Assembly (NCBI GenBank): GCA_030248065.1
Contig: JASAMV010003281.1
Span: 40,688 to 104,687, forward strand
Length of the DNA stretch: 64,000 nucleotides
Source of the DNA: Rhynchonema sp. JSB1_4
Taxonomy: Eukaryota; Nematoda; Chromadorea; Monhysterida; Xyalidae
Direction: 5' to 3'
The position numbers were made by a program, and so were the translations under genes. The notes beneath the pieces are model-generated. The model was not told the DNA's origin, ran no database searches, and saw nothing but the letters and a program-made list of their open reading frames with translations. Shown here piece by piece: positions 35,623 through 48,900 of the stretch. Position 1 is the first letter of the stretch. Every line of letters begins with the position of its first letter.

Positions 35623-36077
35623 TTGGGTTTGGGTATTGGTATTGGGTCACCAATTTGGTATTGGTATTGGGTATTGGGTATTGGTACACGGCCGGTATTG
35701 GTATTGGGTATTGGGTGTCAAAAGTGGTATTGTGCCCAGGCCTACCTCTGATGGAGATGGAACAAAATTCTCAAAAAAAGGAAAAGAAAAACTTTTTAGC
35801 TCCTGGTCGGAAACTGAAATTTCTTTCTCTTCATTGAATCCTGACTCTTGAAGAGAACTGGTACCACGATGCGTCTTGGTTGGTTTATTGCTCTCAGTGA
35901 CGCATAAACCATGCACGTAAATTAATGATAGAAGCACAGTTACAAGACCGGGTGGACAATTACGGAAATGAAAATAGTTACAACACTGGTTATAACAAAA
36001 CCACTGCAAATAAAAGCTACAAAAAGCGCCACGATGCGTCTTCATGCCATCTGATGTTTCACGACTGTTCAAAAACC

Positions 36078-36390
36078 GTCTGTGAGCAGATAAACGCGGA
36101 ATGCGGAAATTGGTGAGCAGATAAACGCGGAATGGTAAATTTCTGCATTCCGCATTCCGCGTTTATCTGCCCACCTTTGCGGAATGGTGCGTGCTTGGGT
36201 GACTGACGATGACAACTTCCAGCGTGCTGACCTCAAAATGTTGCGTGTTAGTGTTAACGCAAACAGCAACTGAGATGTTTGACCAAAAGCATAAATTTAC
36301 TTACAGAAATTCTAAATTCCGCAAAGGTGAGCAGATAAACGCGGAATGCGGAATGCAGAAATTTGCCATTCCGCTTTTATCTAATCGCAG
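36078..36390. repeat. GCGGAAT-word repeat
   Basis: GGTGAGCAGATAAACGCGGA occurs at about 36111 and 36326, and close to 36080. Its complement (ATTCCGCGTTTATCTGC) at about 36155 makes a 64-base palindrome with the copy at 36111. GCGGAAT words repeat throughout. Confidence 0.7.
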
Positions 36391-39300
36391 CCTAAATAAA
36401 TGAAATTTCCGCCCACTGGTCCGGTGCCGATCCACAAAATTTTCCACTCCAGCCCGAGTCAAATGAAACATCAGAAGCACGTCCAAAAACGGATAACGTT
36501 TAACATTAGACGCGGTCTTTCCCACAAAGTCGGGACCAAACCTTTAAAACAGCTCTCACACGTTGTTATTCCCACTCTGCAGTCCCCCATTGGCACATCG
36601 GTTCCGATCCCAAGAAGGAGCAAAGACCCCATTTCATTGTGATACATTGGCATGTTCAAAAATCAATGTGTTAATGACGAACGCGTGCTGAACGCAGATA
36701 CCGTATTTCCATTTCCTGGTACGACAAGGGGAAGTCCTTGCAGGGAATTTCAACTGAAAAGTTCCCGAAAGTGGAATAGTGGGTCGAAAAGGTGGAACGC
36801 CTGAATGGTCACACTCCTTCACAGGAGCGCATGGTCTGGCGACGGGTTACCCCACAAAGGTCACTGCATCCGCCCCTGGTTTAGATTTTGGCTTGTTCCT
36901 AGCTTAGGCGCTTTAGGCCTTGGTATGCCTAAGCCTGATTTACACTGCAAATTCAAGCCCCGAGTTCCCACAATCGTTTCGTATAAATGTTGACAATTTG
37001 TCGCCTTCGAGTTTGTGTGCCGATATTCGAACGCGCCTGTTCAATTGCGGTTCAAGTTGGGAATATTTTCTCGCGCTCTTATTTTCTCTCACGAACTTCT
37101 ACTCCCGACCCGGCACTTATGGTAAACAATGTCTTTATTCACACGGACGGAGTGTGGCGTGGCACCTGGATGCACACTGGTGACGGGCTTGTTCGAGTCG
37201 GCCGTGGATGACGAGGAGCTCGCATAACATCATTTGAATGCGTTCGCGCGTTCGTCACTAACCGCGCGCGTTTTTAATCGATTCGGATTGTCGCAAATTC
37301 GGATGTGGTCCACGCGCATTTTCATCTACCATGCAAATATGTACTTGATTTAGTTTAACCACAAGTAGACCTTGAAAAGCACCAGATATAAACGCGTTTT
37401 CAAAGGGGAGACAAGCACTGGACAGAAATGGTTTTTTTGGCCCGCTACCGGCTCAGTGATCACCCAATGAGGGATGTACAAACACAATTTCATTTTTTGC
37501 GCAAAATTTCATTTCGTTTCTGGTGTAACACGAACCAGTCTTCAAAACGCTGCACCACCAACTGTGTCCCTAACTTAGCACAACAACAATGACAACATTT
37601 GTGCAATAAAATGCAGCTAAACTTGGGCACAAACTAGCGGTCAAACCGGCCAGAAAACATGCTTGAGTTTAGTATGCTAGCAGAAATGATATTGGGTCCG
37701 CATCTGGTTGTTTGTTTGGGTGCCACTTTCTTTGGGAGACCCAAAGTGGACCACAATACTGCATAGTGCAAGGGCATTTGGTCTAGCGCGTGCATAGGCA
37801 TGTAACGATGTGGTCTGGCGTTTGTATATGTGTAGCTTTTTGCTCCCACCCGCGCCCTACCCTGGCAATGGCAGTGTGGCGTATCAATAATACAGTGCGG
37901 GCCAGGCCATTGGTGTACATGCTACATACATAGTAGGTATTCTCAAACATGTTGTATGAACGGTTAGCGATCGGCGCATAAGACTTCGGACTTAGGGTTG
38001 AAGCTTGTCTGCTGCAAGCGCTTTGTAATATTCACGAACTTCTTTGAAGCACACAACAAATTGGACAATACGGGCGCGTGCGCCCCCAGTAAACGCTCGC
38101 TTGTTTCATGCTCGTGCACTTTGGTTGCCATAGGGGGTTCGCTGCAGCTGGCGGCTCTCTCTTTTATGCACTCTCATGTGGCTATTGGCTAAGTCAACCG
38201 CGCACGCGCGCGCTTTTTGTTATCGGCCGGTCATGGCCCATGTTCGTTGTGAGCGTCAAAATTTTGGTACCGGTCGTCCGTCGCCCATTGTTACCTGCTC
38301 ACTGATGCGGCTCCGTGCTTGAATATTCTTTTGCCAGATTTGGGGTCTCAAGCGGATCATGACGCCATGACCAAACATCGCTCGCTTGGGACATCTGGCA
38401 GCCAAGTATACACTGAACATTGGTTTATCTCGTGAATACGTACTATCCTCACTCAGACGGGAAAAGAAAGTTTAGCTTGTGCTAATGATAGCGACAATAA
38501 TGCGAAACCTGGATAGAGGTTCAGCTAACTGTGTTCTAGCAGCGATATCCACATTTGGGTGCTTAGGTAAAGGTCCTGGTTTATACACCAGGCATAAGGT
38601 CGCTATCATCTGCATCCCAACGTAGGGTAATTGTATACATCTCCCATCTCCGAAAGTCCTGAACACACTCCACTCCAAAATTACAATTTCGATCCGCTCT
38701 CATGTTGAGAACTCTGCCTGCGTGAAGATCTAAAGGACTTGGCCATCAATACCCTGTTCCAAACATGAAATAGTCACTCTGCCAAATCGGCGGCATGCAC
38801 CTTGCTGGCATCGTGTCGTGTCGGGCTTGGGAAATCGCGTGATTTATTGATTTGAAAATATTCAGTTATTGTTTACATATTGGAAAGGACTTTTGTTTGC
38901 TCAATCAACAGCTCATAAAAGATTTCTAGATAAAAATTTCACGCTGCCCGATTCCCACGGACCCTGATACCAGAAAAGGGCATACCGGCCGAGACATGTG
39001 CCTTGGAGCACAAGGTGCGTGCACAAAAGAGGCCCCAGTCGGTTTCTAATATGCATGCGATGCGCGTGTGTACCGGCACGATTGGTGGTATACATGTTCT
39101 GTTCTCATGGTCACTGGGTGGCAAACTTGACAATTGAGGTTCCATCAAGTTCGGATGTGCATCTCGAAAAAAATGGATGGTTTTATTTATAGGTGTAGTT
39201 CAGTATAATGCTGTGTGAAACATCAGAAATGACATTGCGTATGACTGTGTATGCTCAGGACCAGCCCCCTCAACAATATTGGAGAACGCATGTTACTAAC

Positions 39301-41696
39301 AGCACTGCATGTGCGAGCGCAAGAAACCTTGTTGAGATCAACTTGTTTGCTCGCGTGTCTGACCGTAATCTTGTGCTTGCATGCAATAACTCACTATTTA
39401 GCCGGTAGACCTCAGAGCCAACTTTTTTCGGCGCCTCTCATGTTGTCGAATATGGTGAGCTCAGACGAAAATAAATCCCGAAACTTGCGGTGCTGGCTGG
39501 CATCTCAGGGGGTCCTTGGCAACTTTGGCTGTATTTTCTCAATGCATGTTCATTTCATTAGTGACCTTAGTTGGGCACCTTAAATGGTGAAAGATCAATC
39601 TGTGAATTCTTGACAGTCACTGGAAATACTAGTGTCCCTGTGTTAGGTATGTAAAATGTAATGAAATGTATTCGACGCTCTGTACGTGGGTGCGTGAAAT
39701 AGCTATTCTGCAGACATTTGACTGTCTGAGCTACATAAACATAAGTGAACTTTTACAACAGCGCAGGCCTAATGCCAACAACAACACCTATCAGAATACC
39801 AGTCTTTTCCTTGTCATGAGATGCTGCAGCTTGTCCCCAGGGCGCCACTGCTTTATGTCATTATTCGCATTTTGACCGCGGACCCGGCACTTTTTTGCGT
39901 TGTTGTTGCTGTTGTGAGCGGCTTTGGCACGTTGCTGCTCTCAGATCTTATGCTCTTGTTGGTTTCTTTATTCCAAAAATATTGGGTTCAATTTTCACTC
40001 ATTTTGATTTCTCTCGTCTTATGCAACGAAAAGTATACTCAATCTATGATACACATACTGTATGTATAGGTACAAAACATGCTAAAGATCTTCTTTTTGG
40101 TCTTCTAAACGCTGGAACACGCCGGGGCTTCCGCTTGCAGTTTTGCGAAATCCGCGCTTCCAAGAATAAGTATGTACAGGTCCCGCCAGACGGTAGTACT
40201 GGCCTGACGTTAGTAAGGCTTCGAGTTTTTTTACTTACACTGTTTGGCCTACGAGTTCAAACTTTAAAAACGACCGCTCGGGCCGAATTTGACCAATACC
40301 TAGAAGAAAGTCACACTGTGTTCATGTGTGATTCGAAAAAGTACCCTATATTCCTCCAGGCGGACTGTTTTTGTCAGCAGCGCAGCACGTGATATCTTGT
40401 TCTCATTGTGTACTCACATGAGTGCTGCCTTATTGTTGTCGTGTGGTCGTGCATTTGCGAAGAAGCCCATCTTTGCAAAAGCACTGCTCGCGCTTGCGTG
40501 CTCATCAACTGAATCGTGTCAAACTTTGGCGGCTGGTCGGGTCCAGTCTTGCCTGAAAAAATGCGATGCACCCTGTTTACGGTGACTCTCCGAAGCCCTC
40601 CATAATACGGAGCATGTTCGTGAGCAATACTGTGCTCTGTGGTGCCCAATTACTGATCTTTGTAATGACCAAAAACACCGGTTCCAGATCATGGAGTTTC
40701 ATTACAAACTACATTACATGTAAGTATGTGCCAGTTTGTGCTACAGTACTTGTAAGTTTGTGCGCCTGTCCTGACCACGGGATTGGCCCAATCACCAAGT
40801 TCGACACCGGTCTTTTCGCGTGCAATTGAACTTCTGCCATCTGGATGCGAACCATTGGGTTACTAAACGCTTGTGCCGCGACCTTGTATGAAGACACGAA
40901 GCCATCTGTTTTCTCTTTTTTTTGCATATCCTCACAAACCCAACATACTTCTTTTCTTTCTTGCTATGGCTTTTTCTCTCTCTCTCATCTGCGTGGTTTG
41001 CGTGCGCGCTCACATTTTTATGGGCTCGGATGTTATCGCCGATCTCCCGACATACAGTCTATCCTCTTTTTTGTGACACGGTCGGGTCTGTCAAGAATAT
41101 TAACCGTGGAGAGTGGTATTTCGAAGTATTTTACTTCGAATTGGCGGATCAAATATGTTCTGAAAAAATACATTTCGGCACTTACGGCATGGAGGGTTTC
41201 ACGATAAAAAGGGTCACTACAAACGGAGTACACTGTACACGCGAGGGGCAACATTCGGTCCCGTCTATCCAAGGCTTTATCTGCTTCTTCTGCTGCTGAG
41301 TGTTCCCCCGTGAGCCCGGATGCGCGATTTGGTGTGGATGGAGGTTGGGGAAGAACCGGCGAGTGAAGGACAAGGAATTGCAGTTCATGTGAAATGTGAG
41401 AGCGCATGTTTCTGGATGACCCTCTCGTCCTGTTTCCTCAGATGCCTGGTGCATCAGGTCATCGTCAGTACGAATGCACTAAATGTTTTAGCATCTCAAG
41501 TACCATTGACGATACATCTGTCATTGTGAGTAGTTTACCGCGCTAAAACACTCGCTGGTTTTCTCTCACTTTTTCGTTCACCCCATTAGACATATCGCTA
41601 TTCGCCAGCATCATCGACTAGAGTGCACGATCCGAAATGTATGTTGGTCACCCAACCCCGACGCAATTCCAATTCCAAAAGCCGGGCTTACCATAC

Positions 41697-41849
41697 CTAG
41701 GCTAAATCCGCTAACCGGAATCCGGAAAACGCAATACTTTTGAATGTATACATTTTGCGTGTTCCGGAAATATTTCCGGAGTCGGGAAATGTTTTGCATT
41801 TTTGCATGCAAAGAGATTTCCGGGTTCCGGATTCCGGATCGAATCTAAA
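41697..41849. repeat. Inverted-repeat element built on CCGGAAA words (copy 2)
   Basis: TAGGCTAAATCCGCTAACCGG at the left and CCGGATTCCGGATCGAATCTA at the right, with CCGGAAATATTTCCGG inside. It has the same structure as 6154-6301. Confidence 0.65.
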
Positions 41850-44800
41850 TTTGCGTGAACAGCTGACTATACAAAGAGACCTTTGCAAAACACGCGAATT
41901 GCCTTTATAATTTCTTTTCCTGTTACCGTTATGAAAGTGCTCACATGAGTGCACTAATCGAACATGCTGTAAGTATTCAATGCAGTCCTTTTGCGACGCT
42001 TTGTCACTCCCGAATTGAGTCTCGGTAGCAAGATGTTACTCACAGCGTCTCATGTGACCGTTAAATGCACGTGCGCAGACAAGCAGCAAGCACGAATTGC
42101 GGAGTATTGTGAAGTGGTTGACGCACATCAGCACTACTCATGTGTGCACTGCACAACCGTAAAACGAACGCCCTTCTCGTGTTTGCATGCCTTTGAATTC
42201 AAGTGGCGGCCGTCTGGTGAATTCGTGCTGACGAAGACCTGGTGCACCGCCTGTCTGCAGGAGCACAACAGTTTTGTCACGACACTAGTGTGCAAGTGTG
42301 ATATTACTATACGACGTGCGTCAATGGATCGTGAATGATACAGTTCTTATTCGGTACTAGACGGGACCCGTGCCTACGTCCCGGCTACAGCGCCGCCCCC
42401 GTGCCGTGCCACCCCCCCCCCCCCCGAAGACCCGTTAGCATACCCAAAGCTACCCGTGAAAATTGACCCGTCCGCACCTCCGAGGGAGGGGGCCACAGAC
42501 ACACACACACACACATACATACGTCTTCCTGTTTTAGTGGTATAAATACCCCTCACGTCATTTACAGTACCTAGACAAAGTTGCTCTGATCAAAATAGGC
42601 ACTGTGTCGCAAATAAAAGATAATGGCACATTTTGTGCATGACATAATATTACGCTATTCCGCAACAACACCATTATCACGCACTTGTGCCCTGCCGAGT
42701 TGTTTGTCTCTCATTCGAACTCAGTCAGACGTGACTGTCCAGGAAACACGATGATTTACTGATGACCGGAAATTCCGCCATTTTTAACAACGTTTTTGTG
42801 AAAGTCAAACCTTGTTTTGTCTGTGTTTTGTTATTTGCCCCAAAAATCTTTGCGTTCCGGAAGTGACTAGTGCGATTTCAAACACACTTTGCGCACAATA
42901 GCGACAGTTTCGGCAGTTTTGAATGTTGTCTTGTGCTACAATAAATCATGCCAATCTTAGTAATCCCAGAAATCAAAACAGTGACCGAAAAACGAGCAGA
43001 ACGGTCGAAAACATGCGTGTGCAACAATGGGCCTTGCCTGTTCACAGGCGCATGGGTCATGTAGGACTTTTGGATGCATCACATAGAGCACTGTTCCAGG
43101 GGATCACATTGCGTGGGGATATATATATATGGCAGCAATATATTTTAGACGAAATGTACCTCTGTCTCTCTCAATACCAATATATAGCTTGGAGCACAAC
43201 ACTGTACATAGCATTGCGCATTAGCGCTGGATGCAATTTACGATCGTTTTTTATGACCAACCATGCTATCCGGCTCTGTGTGTGTGTGTGTGTGACTTGG
43301 GCGCTTGCCACAGCTTCGTTGAGGCTTGTATTTGCATGACTGTTGCTTGTATTGCGGTTGAGATCAATCTACATATGTATACATCTATAACCAGTCTTCA
43401 CTTGTTTCGTAAAATATTGGTACTGTCCGTACGAGCACTGATCACTGACGTATGCCACACTCTGTTGCGCGTTAGGTTTCTTGTCTTATGAGGTTCGTTG
43501 TGGAATTCGTGGCAACAACTCGCGCGTTGCGCTATCACGCACGGAACCAGTATTCTGAAAGACTTCGTGAAATTCCTTTAATCAGCTATGTAGCAGTGGT
43601 TTGTTACGGCCGGTTTCGTCTGAAATTTACAGCCATTAGACTTCTGTGAACAATTGTCTATCTGCAGTACGTAATTTATGGTTTTTTTTGCGAGAATACA
43701 ACTGTACCCTGGTTGCTCGTGTACCTACATATCTGCCATTCTAACGTAATTCATTCGGTGTTTGCTCGTACATATGTGATCAAGCTCTGGCTCAATGACA
43801 CAAAACATGCGCGTTTATATTTTGAACACACAGCGACGTTATTTGGTAGATTTCATGCTTGCTGGCTGGCTGGCATTAGCAGCAAAAGTTGTTATAAAGC
43901 AACCCAGTGGAAGCGCATCAGTTTTTTGGTCGGTACCGTTATTTGGTGGTTTCAGTAATGACATGGTATGGCACCCAGTACTCAATAACTGGCTTATTGT
44001 TGTTCGGTACGTATTGGCCTGATCTACACAGCTGTTGTCACTGTACGCAAGGCTTGGTGCGTGTGCAAAGTTTTCTGTTTGATTTAATGTTAACTGGTGT
44101 TTCACTAGTTCTCACCTTGGAACCTCATCTCCACGACACGACTTCAAGCTTGCGCATGTTCCATCCACAGCAAATCTGACGGACTGCTTGGTGGATGTGT
44201 CATTCAGCTTCCATGTTTTTCACCACTGGTGTTGTGCGCAACAGCTGTGTGGGAGCGGATATAACATTGCTGTTTTTATGTCGGTTTCGCAACACTGTTT
44301 TATACGTCCGCGCTTTACGCAATTGCACGACCAGTGTGGCAAAATACACGAAGCGCCGCCGTAAATATTCGTTTCCGCGTTGCTTGTTTGCTTGTTGTTC
44401 CTGGTTTTTTCCTATAACACCTGAGAACTGACGCTGACCCGGTGCACCACCAGTCTGTTATAGGCCTCTGATCAACGAGAACTTTATAGCATACATATCC
44501 TAATGGAACGACAAAAAAATATCCCAAAAAATACTTTCCGTCACCCGTATGATGCCTGTGGCATGGGATTTTACATCCTGACATAGGAGGTCCCCGCAGA
44601 TTCAGCGGACGCAGGGTGGGGACTGAAGCAAACCATACTTTTCCTTCAAATCACTCGCACAGCAGTTCGCGAGCTGGCTGTTTGCTGCTGGTTTTTTCGC
44701 GCTGAATACGCGTCAAATTGCGGTTGACAACTCAAACAATGTTCAGCGTTCGTGCCACCGAAAGTGGGTGGCAGGCTATTTCTGGCCGGTAAACTTCCCT

Positions 44801-45635
44801 GTCTTATCAAGGTTAGTGGTAGACATCACTCCCGAAGTTGGACATCTGAAGTTTCGGTGTATTTTGATTTATGAATCTCCCAGTAAACGAAATTTGAATC
44901 ACACGAATAGTTTCTCTCTCCAAAAAGGGCAGTTTCTGCGACGATATAACAAGCCGCTGTCACAACATCAACGCACGTTCTGACGCATTCTTATCTTTTC
45001 TTCTGTCCGATTTTTCTTCATTTCCACAAATTCCACGGAACGCTTTCCCGTAAATGACAAGACACGAGACACTCTACAGAAAATGATTGAAAGTTCGTTT
45101 TATTGGTTACGAAGAGAAAGTTCAAAATGTTAGTGTCGAGCCAGACATGGAGCAAATTTTAAAAAAGCACAACACTGTCTTTTTGTTTTTTTTTAAATCC
45201 GCGCAACGTTTTGCCATCATCATCGACATTGATGTAGTTATAACCTGAGCTGAACTATGGGGCCTTAAAATTGTCGCCGCAGTAAAAACCCCAACGGGCG
45301 CAATAAACAAGCGAGCTGGCTGCAATTTTTTGACTTTTTGTTCGCCTCTGGAATTTGGATTTGCACATAATTTATGCGTCGTGGCGAAGCCAGAACAGTT
45401 GGCCGGTAAAGTAACATTTTGTGCTGCATCATAAAGCAAAGCATAACGCTCCCCGGCCTAAGGTTTTGAAATATTCAACGAATAAATTGTCTAGCTTGAG
45501 AGATCTCAGAAATTATGAATCTGACCACCTTAGGGCACAGCACTGTATCCTCTTATGAATTGGATTTGAGAATTTGGAATCTAAAATTGTTCTGCATACA
45601 TTAATAATGCTGTAGCATGACATAAATTGCATAAG

Positions 45636-45998
45636 TATAGTCCAGCCACGAGCTCATGAGACGACTTTTTTTGAAGTTGGCTTGTGCGGATCCAATAATG
45701 TTCAGGTTCACGTATTTCGGAAATGAAAGAAAGAGAAACGCACGTATTTTTTAAAAACACGCTCTCCACTTCGGTGCGTAAATTCCCTTTTCACTCCCAA
45801 AACATTTGTGTGTTGAACAACGTTGATGTTCGCGTAAGCACGCAACAAATTGAGGTCAGCCAGCAGGAACTTGTCATCATCTCTCTCGGCCTAATCTCTT
45901 TCTTTTGTTTGCGAAAACTAGTGTAACCGGCGCATTTTTGAATCTGGCCAAACAAGCTTTAAAAAATAATCGTCTCATGAGCTCGTGGCTGGACTATA
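45636..45998. repeat. Fold-back element, copy 2
   Basis: Both ends read TATAGTCCAGCCACGAGCTC (right end as complement), flanked by TA. GAAAGAAAGAGAAA and CTTTCTTTTG face each other inside. It is the same family as 14041-14268. Confidence 0.82.
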
Positions 45999-48900
45999 CA
46001 TACTATGTACATTGCATCTGAAGAGATGTTTTATTCAGTGCCCTTCCCACACTGTAGCACGCATGGTTCCTGGGCCATGGAGTCGCCATCACACCTTCAT
46101 AGGAAACAGCGGATCGGAAAGTTTCCGGTTCGGCATCCAAGTCAGTTATGTTCGTTGTTTTACAGTCTGAATCTATGTATTCTTAACAATCTGGACCGAT
46201 GCATGACAAATCGCACCCCAATTTGAAATTCGCCTGATTCGCACAAGGCAGAAAGGGACAGTGCTCGTGCGCTTGTTCATGTGGGAAAATGGCGCAGCAA
46301 AGAAGCCGAATACATGTTCTGCTGGTCACACGTGCTCACAGGATCTTTTGCTGTGATCATTTTTGCAACTGAGCCCATCATAACTTCATTCATTCAATCC
46401 AGCATACACAGACTCATGGGATCCTGTTTGCCTGTTGTCTCAGCAAGAACTTTCAATGCAACGTGACACGCGAGATGGGTGAAAAAGCTTGCTGACATGT
46501 CTTTGCTGACATGAGTACAAATGAATAGAAGAGAAATTAGTACACGTACCTAGATTTGTATATTCTTGTCGCTTCTGCCATTCCGCGGACTTAATTTTAA
46601 GCTTCGACTTAAGATCTCACAACCGAACGCGGACCATTCATAGACTTACAAGCCTAAGCCTAAAATAAGAAGGGGAGGTGCAAAAAGATAGACAAATCGT
46701 GTATTAATTTCGACAAATCTTGTATTAATTTCTGATCTATTCGTTTTTCACTCTTGTCAGCAAACACGTATCAGTAGACCTATCCAGACGTGCCATAGCA
46801 ACACTGCTGACAAAGTTTGCTGACATGCCAATTGTGTTGGTGGTGCACACGTGGGTCAAAGTTTTTAGGCGCATTTGTCTAGATTTTCACATATCTGCTC
46901 AGATAGATAGAATTTGGACAGCTTGAGAAACGTTTTTTCGGCCAGCACTCATTAGTTGTATTGTTTTGGAAAGCAAATTAGGGATAATGTTTTCCATGTC
47001 TTGTCCTTTTTCGCAGGTTTTGTTCTCGCAAGAATGCCAGGAAATCCTTTGTGTCGGTCTCAAAATATGCAGGCATGTACAGGAGATTTTTTGCAATGTT
47101 TATCTGGCTTATAATGGTGCCATACGTAACCCACCAACATCGGCTTGCCCTGTATAGGTGGTATCAATACCTATGTAGATGTTTCGTGTCATTGGCGCAA
47201 ATCTTAGCCAGACACAACAGGTGGGCACAGTACCAGTATGGTAGGTGTACATAATACCATACAGTATGTATGTAGTTCCTTGTTGGCATACACCATCGAG
47301 TCCAAAAATAGCTTTATTTCTCCCCTATTCGCGAACTTGGTTGTCAAACTTGTGTGGCGGTGCCATTTGGCTAGTTTTCTCTGATTAAGGGTCGTGGAAG
47401 GCTCCAAGTCAGATCACCAGAATGTCTCACGTGTTTGTGCGGGAATACATCATATTGGGCATATGATTCTGAACCAGTTTTCTGGCTTCGGTTTTCTGAC
47501 GTAATAAAAAAGCTCACTTTGCGCTCTCTTTCGCGCTTGTCCGATGTCTGACTCGACGCGAATCTGACAAGACCGGGCGGAATTAGAAGCCGGAAAACGA
47601 ACAATCTGGAGCGTGGGCTGTCCTATGAGGCAATATGTATAATATACCACATGTCTCTCAGTCTCTTACGTGGTACAAAATTGCAGAACAACCGTATTTG
47701 GATTTGTCGACCTCAAACTTGGTTAGTTTTCGTGCAATCTCAAGCCAACAGCCTTGTGCCGGTTTCGTGACTCAGATTATCGCGGCACAGAAAATAATGT
47801 CGCTGAAAAGTCCTTGCTTGAAACCCATGTGACCACCTGCATGCTCGCGCTTTCAAGTGTAATTTTGACTCCCCCGGTCATTAGAAAGAAATACAACAAG
47901 CATGACTGCTGTAGGTATGTACGGCGTGTTCATGTGAGTAACTACATAGGTATGTATCATGTACATATACATGTAAAGTAGATACACAGTACGTAAAATA
48001 TGTATATGACTGTGCAGTTGCGTGCGACTATAAAACTTCGAGAATAACCCGGTTTGGTCAGTCCTGCTTTTCACCAACACTTATTTTAGCACGTTGTGCA
48101 AACAGTGTGGAACATCAGTCAGCCGGCCAGACACGTTAGCTGATATTTTCAATTTTCGTAAACTGTGCGAATATAATCTTATATGCAGGAACAGATCGTC
48201 AGCTTGTATATACATAGGTAGTACATTATGCAGGTTTTTTTAGTCAGACCGATCCGACCCGATTACCAAGTTGCAATTTTGACTTGGTTCAAATTACCTT
48301 CGAAATCCAAATGTACTGAGTACTGAGTCCACTGGGGGCTTATTTGGAATTACCACTTCGGATTTGTGATTTAAAAAAATTTTTTTCTCAAGTTCGCCCC
48401 CCTAGGAATATTCGGAATATTGCAGCGGAATGCCATTTGGTCCAACGCTTTTGGAACAGTCAGAGATCTTCATTTGATGTTTTCTAAAGTTTATCAATTG
48501 GATCTTCGTTCAGGCTGCTTAGCACCACTCATGCGCACGTGTTTATTATCACGACAATTTCACTGTTGAAGCTCTTATTGTTGGTTTTGTACGTGCACAA
48601 TACCGTCGTCAATGGACCACACGGAGAAACGTTTCCCAAATCACCCCCCCCCCCAGTGGGGACTAATTTCGGAGGGTGCACTTATTTGGCATTCTCGGGC
48701 ACTTGACCTTGAGTATGACCTACAGGTGTTTGCTAATCCTGCACGCGACTTTATTTTAAAAAAAAGAAAAATTTCCCGCACCCACCCATTTGTATTTGCG
48801 CAGAAAATACCCCGGCCTTCCTGACCGTGTCTTTCCGCGCAGTGTCGTCTTTTTATAATTGGCTTTGTACAGTCCTTCCGTATTTAGTGCACCTCTCCTC

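Larger units (their letters stand above)
32709..35744. mobile_element. Outer hAT-like element, word CCAATACC, with five nested insertions
   Basis: Ends are TATGGGTGGGCACAATACC and, as complement at the right, TAGGCCTGGGCACAATACC. The 8-bp duplication CCTCTGAT is perfect (32701-32708 and 35745-35752). Arrays of CCAATACC or its complement GGTATTGG fill what is left of the element. It has been split by insertions at 32757, 33547, 33930, 34788 and 35233. Without them it would be well under 1 kb. Confidence 0.85.

Noticed and set aside
41991..42338. Cysteine-rich 101-115 codon open frame
   Set aside because: Its start region (ATGTTACTCACAGCGTCTCA) recurs at 39288 and, more diverged, near 15210, so it lies in a repeat. 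No signal peptide, domain or splice context.
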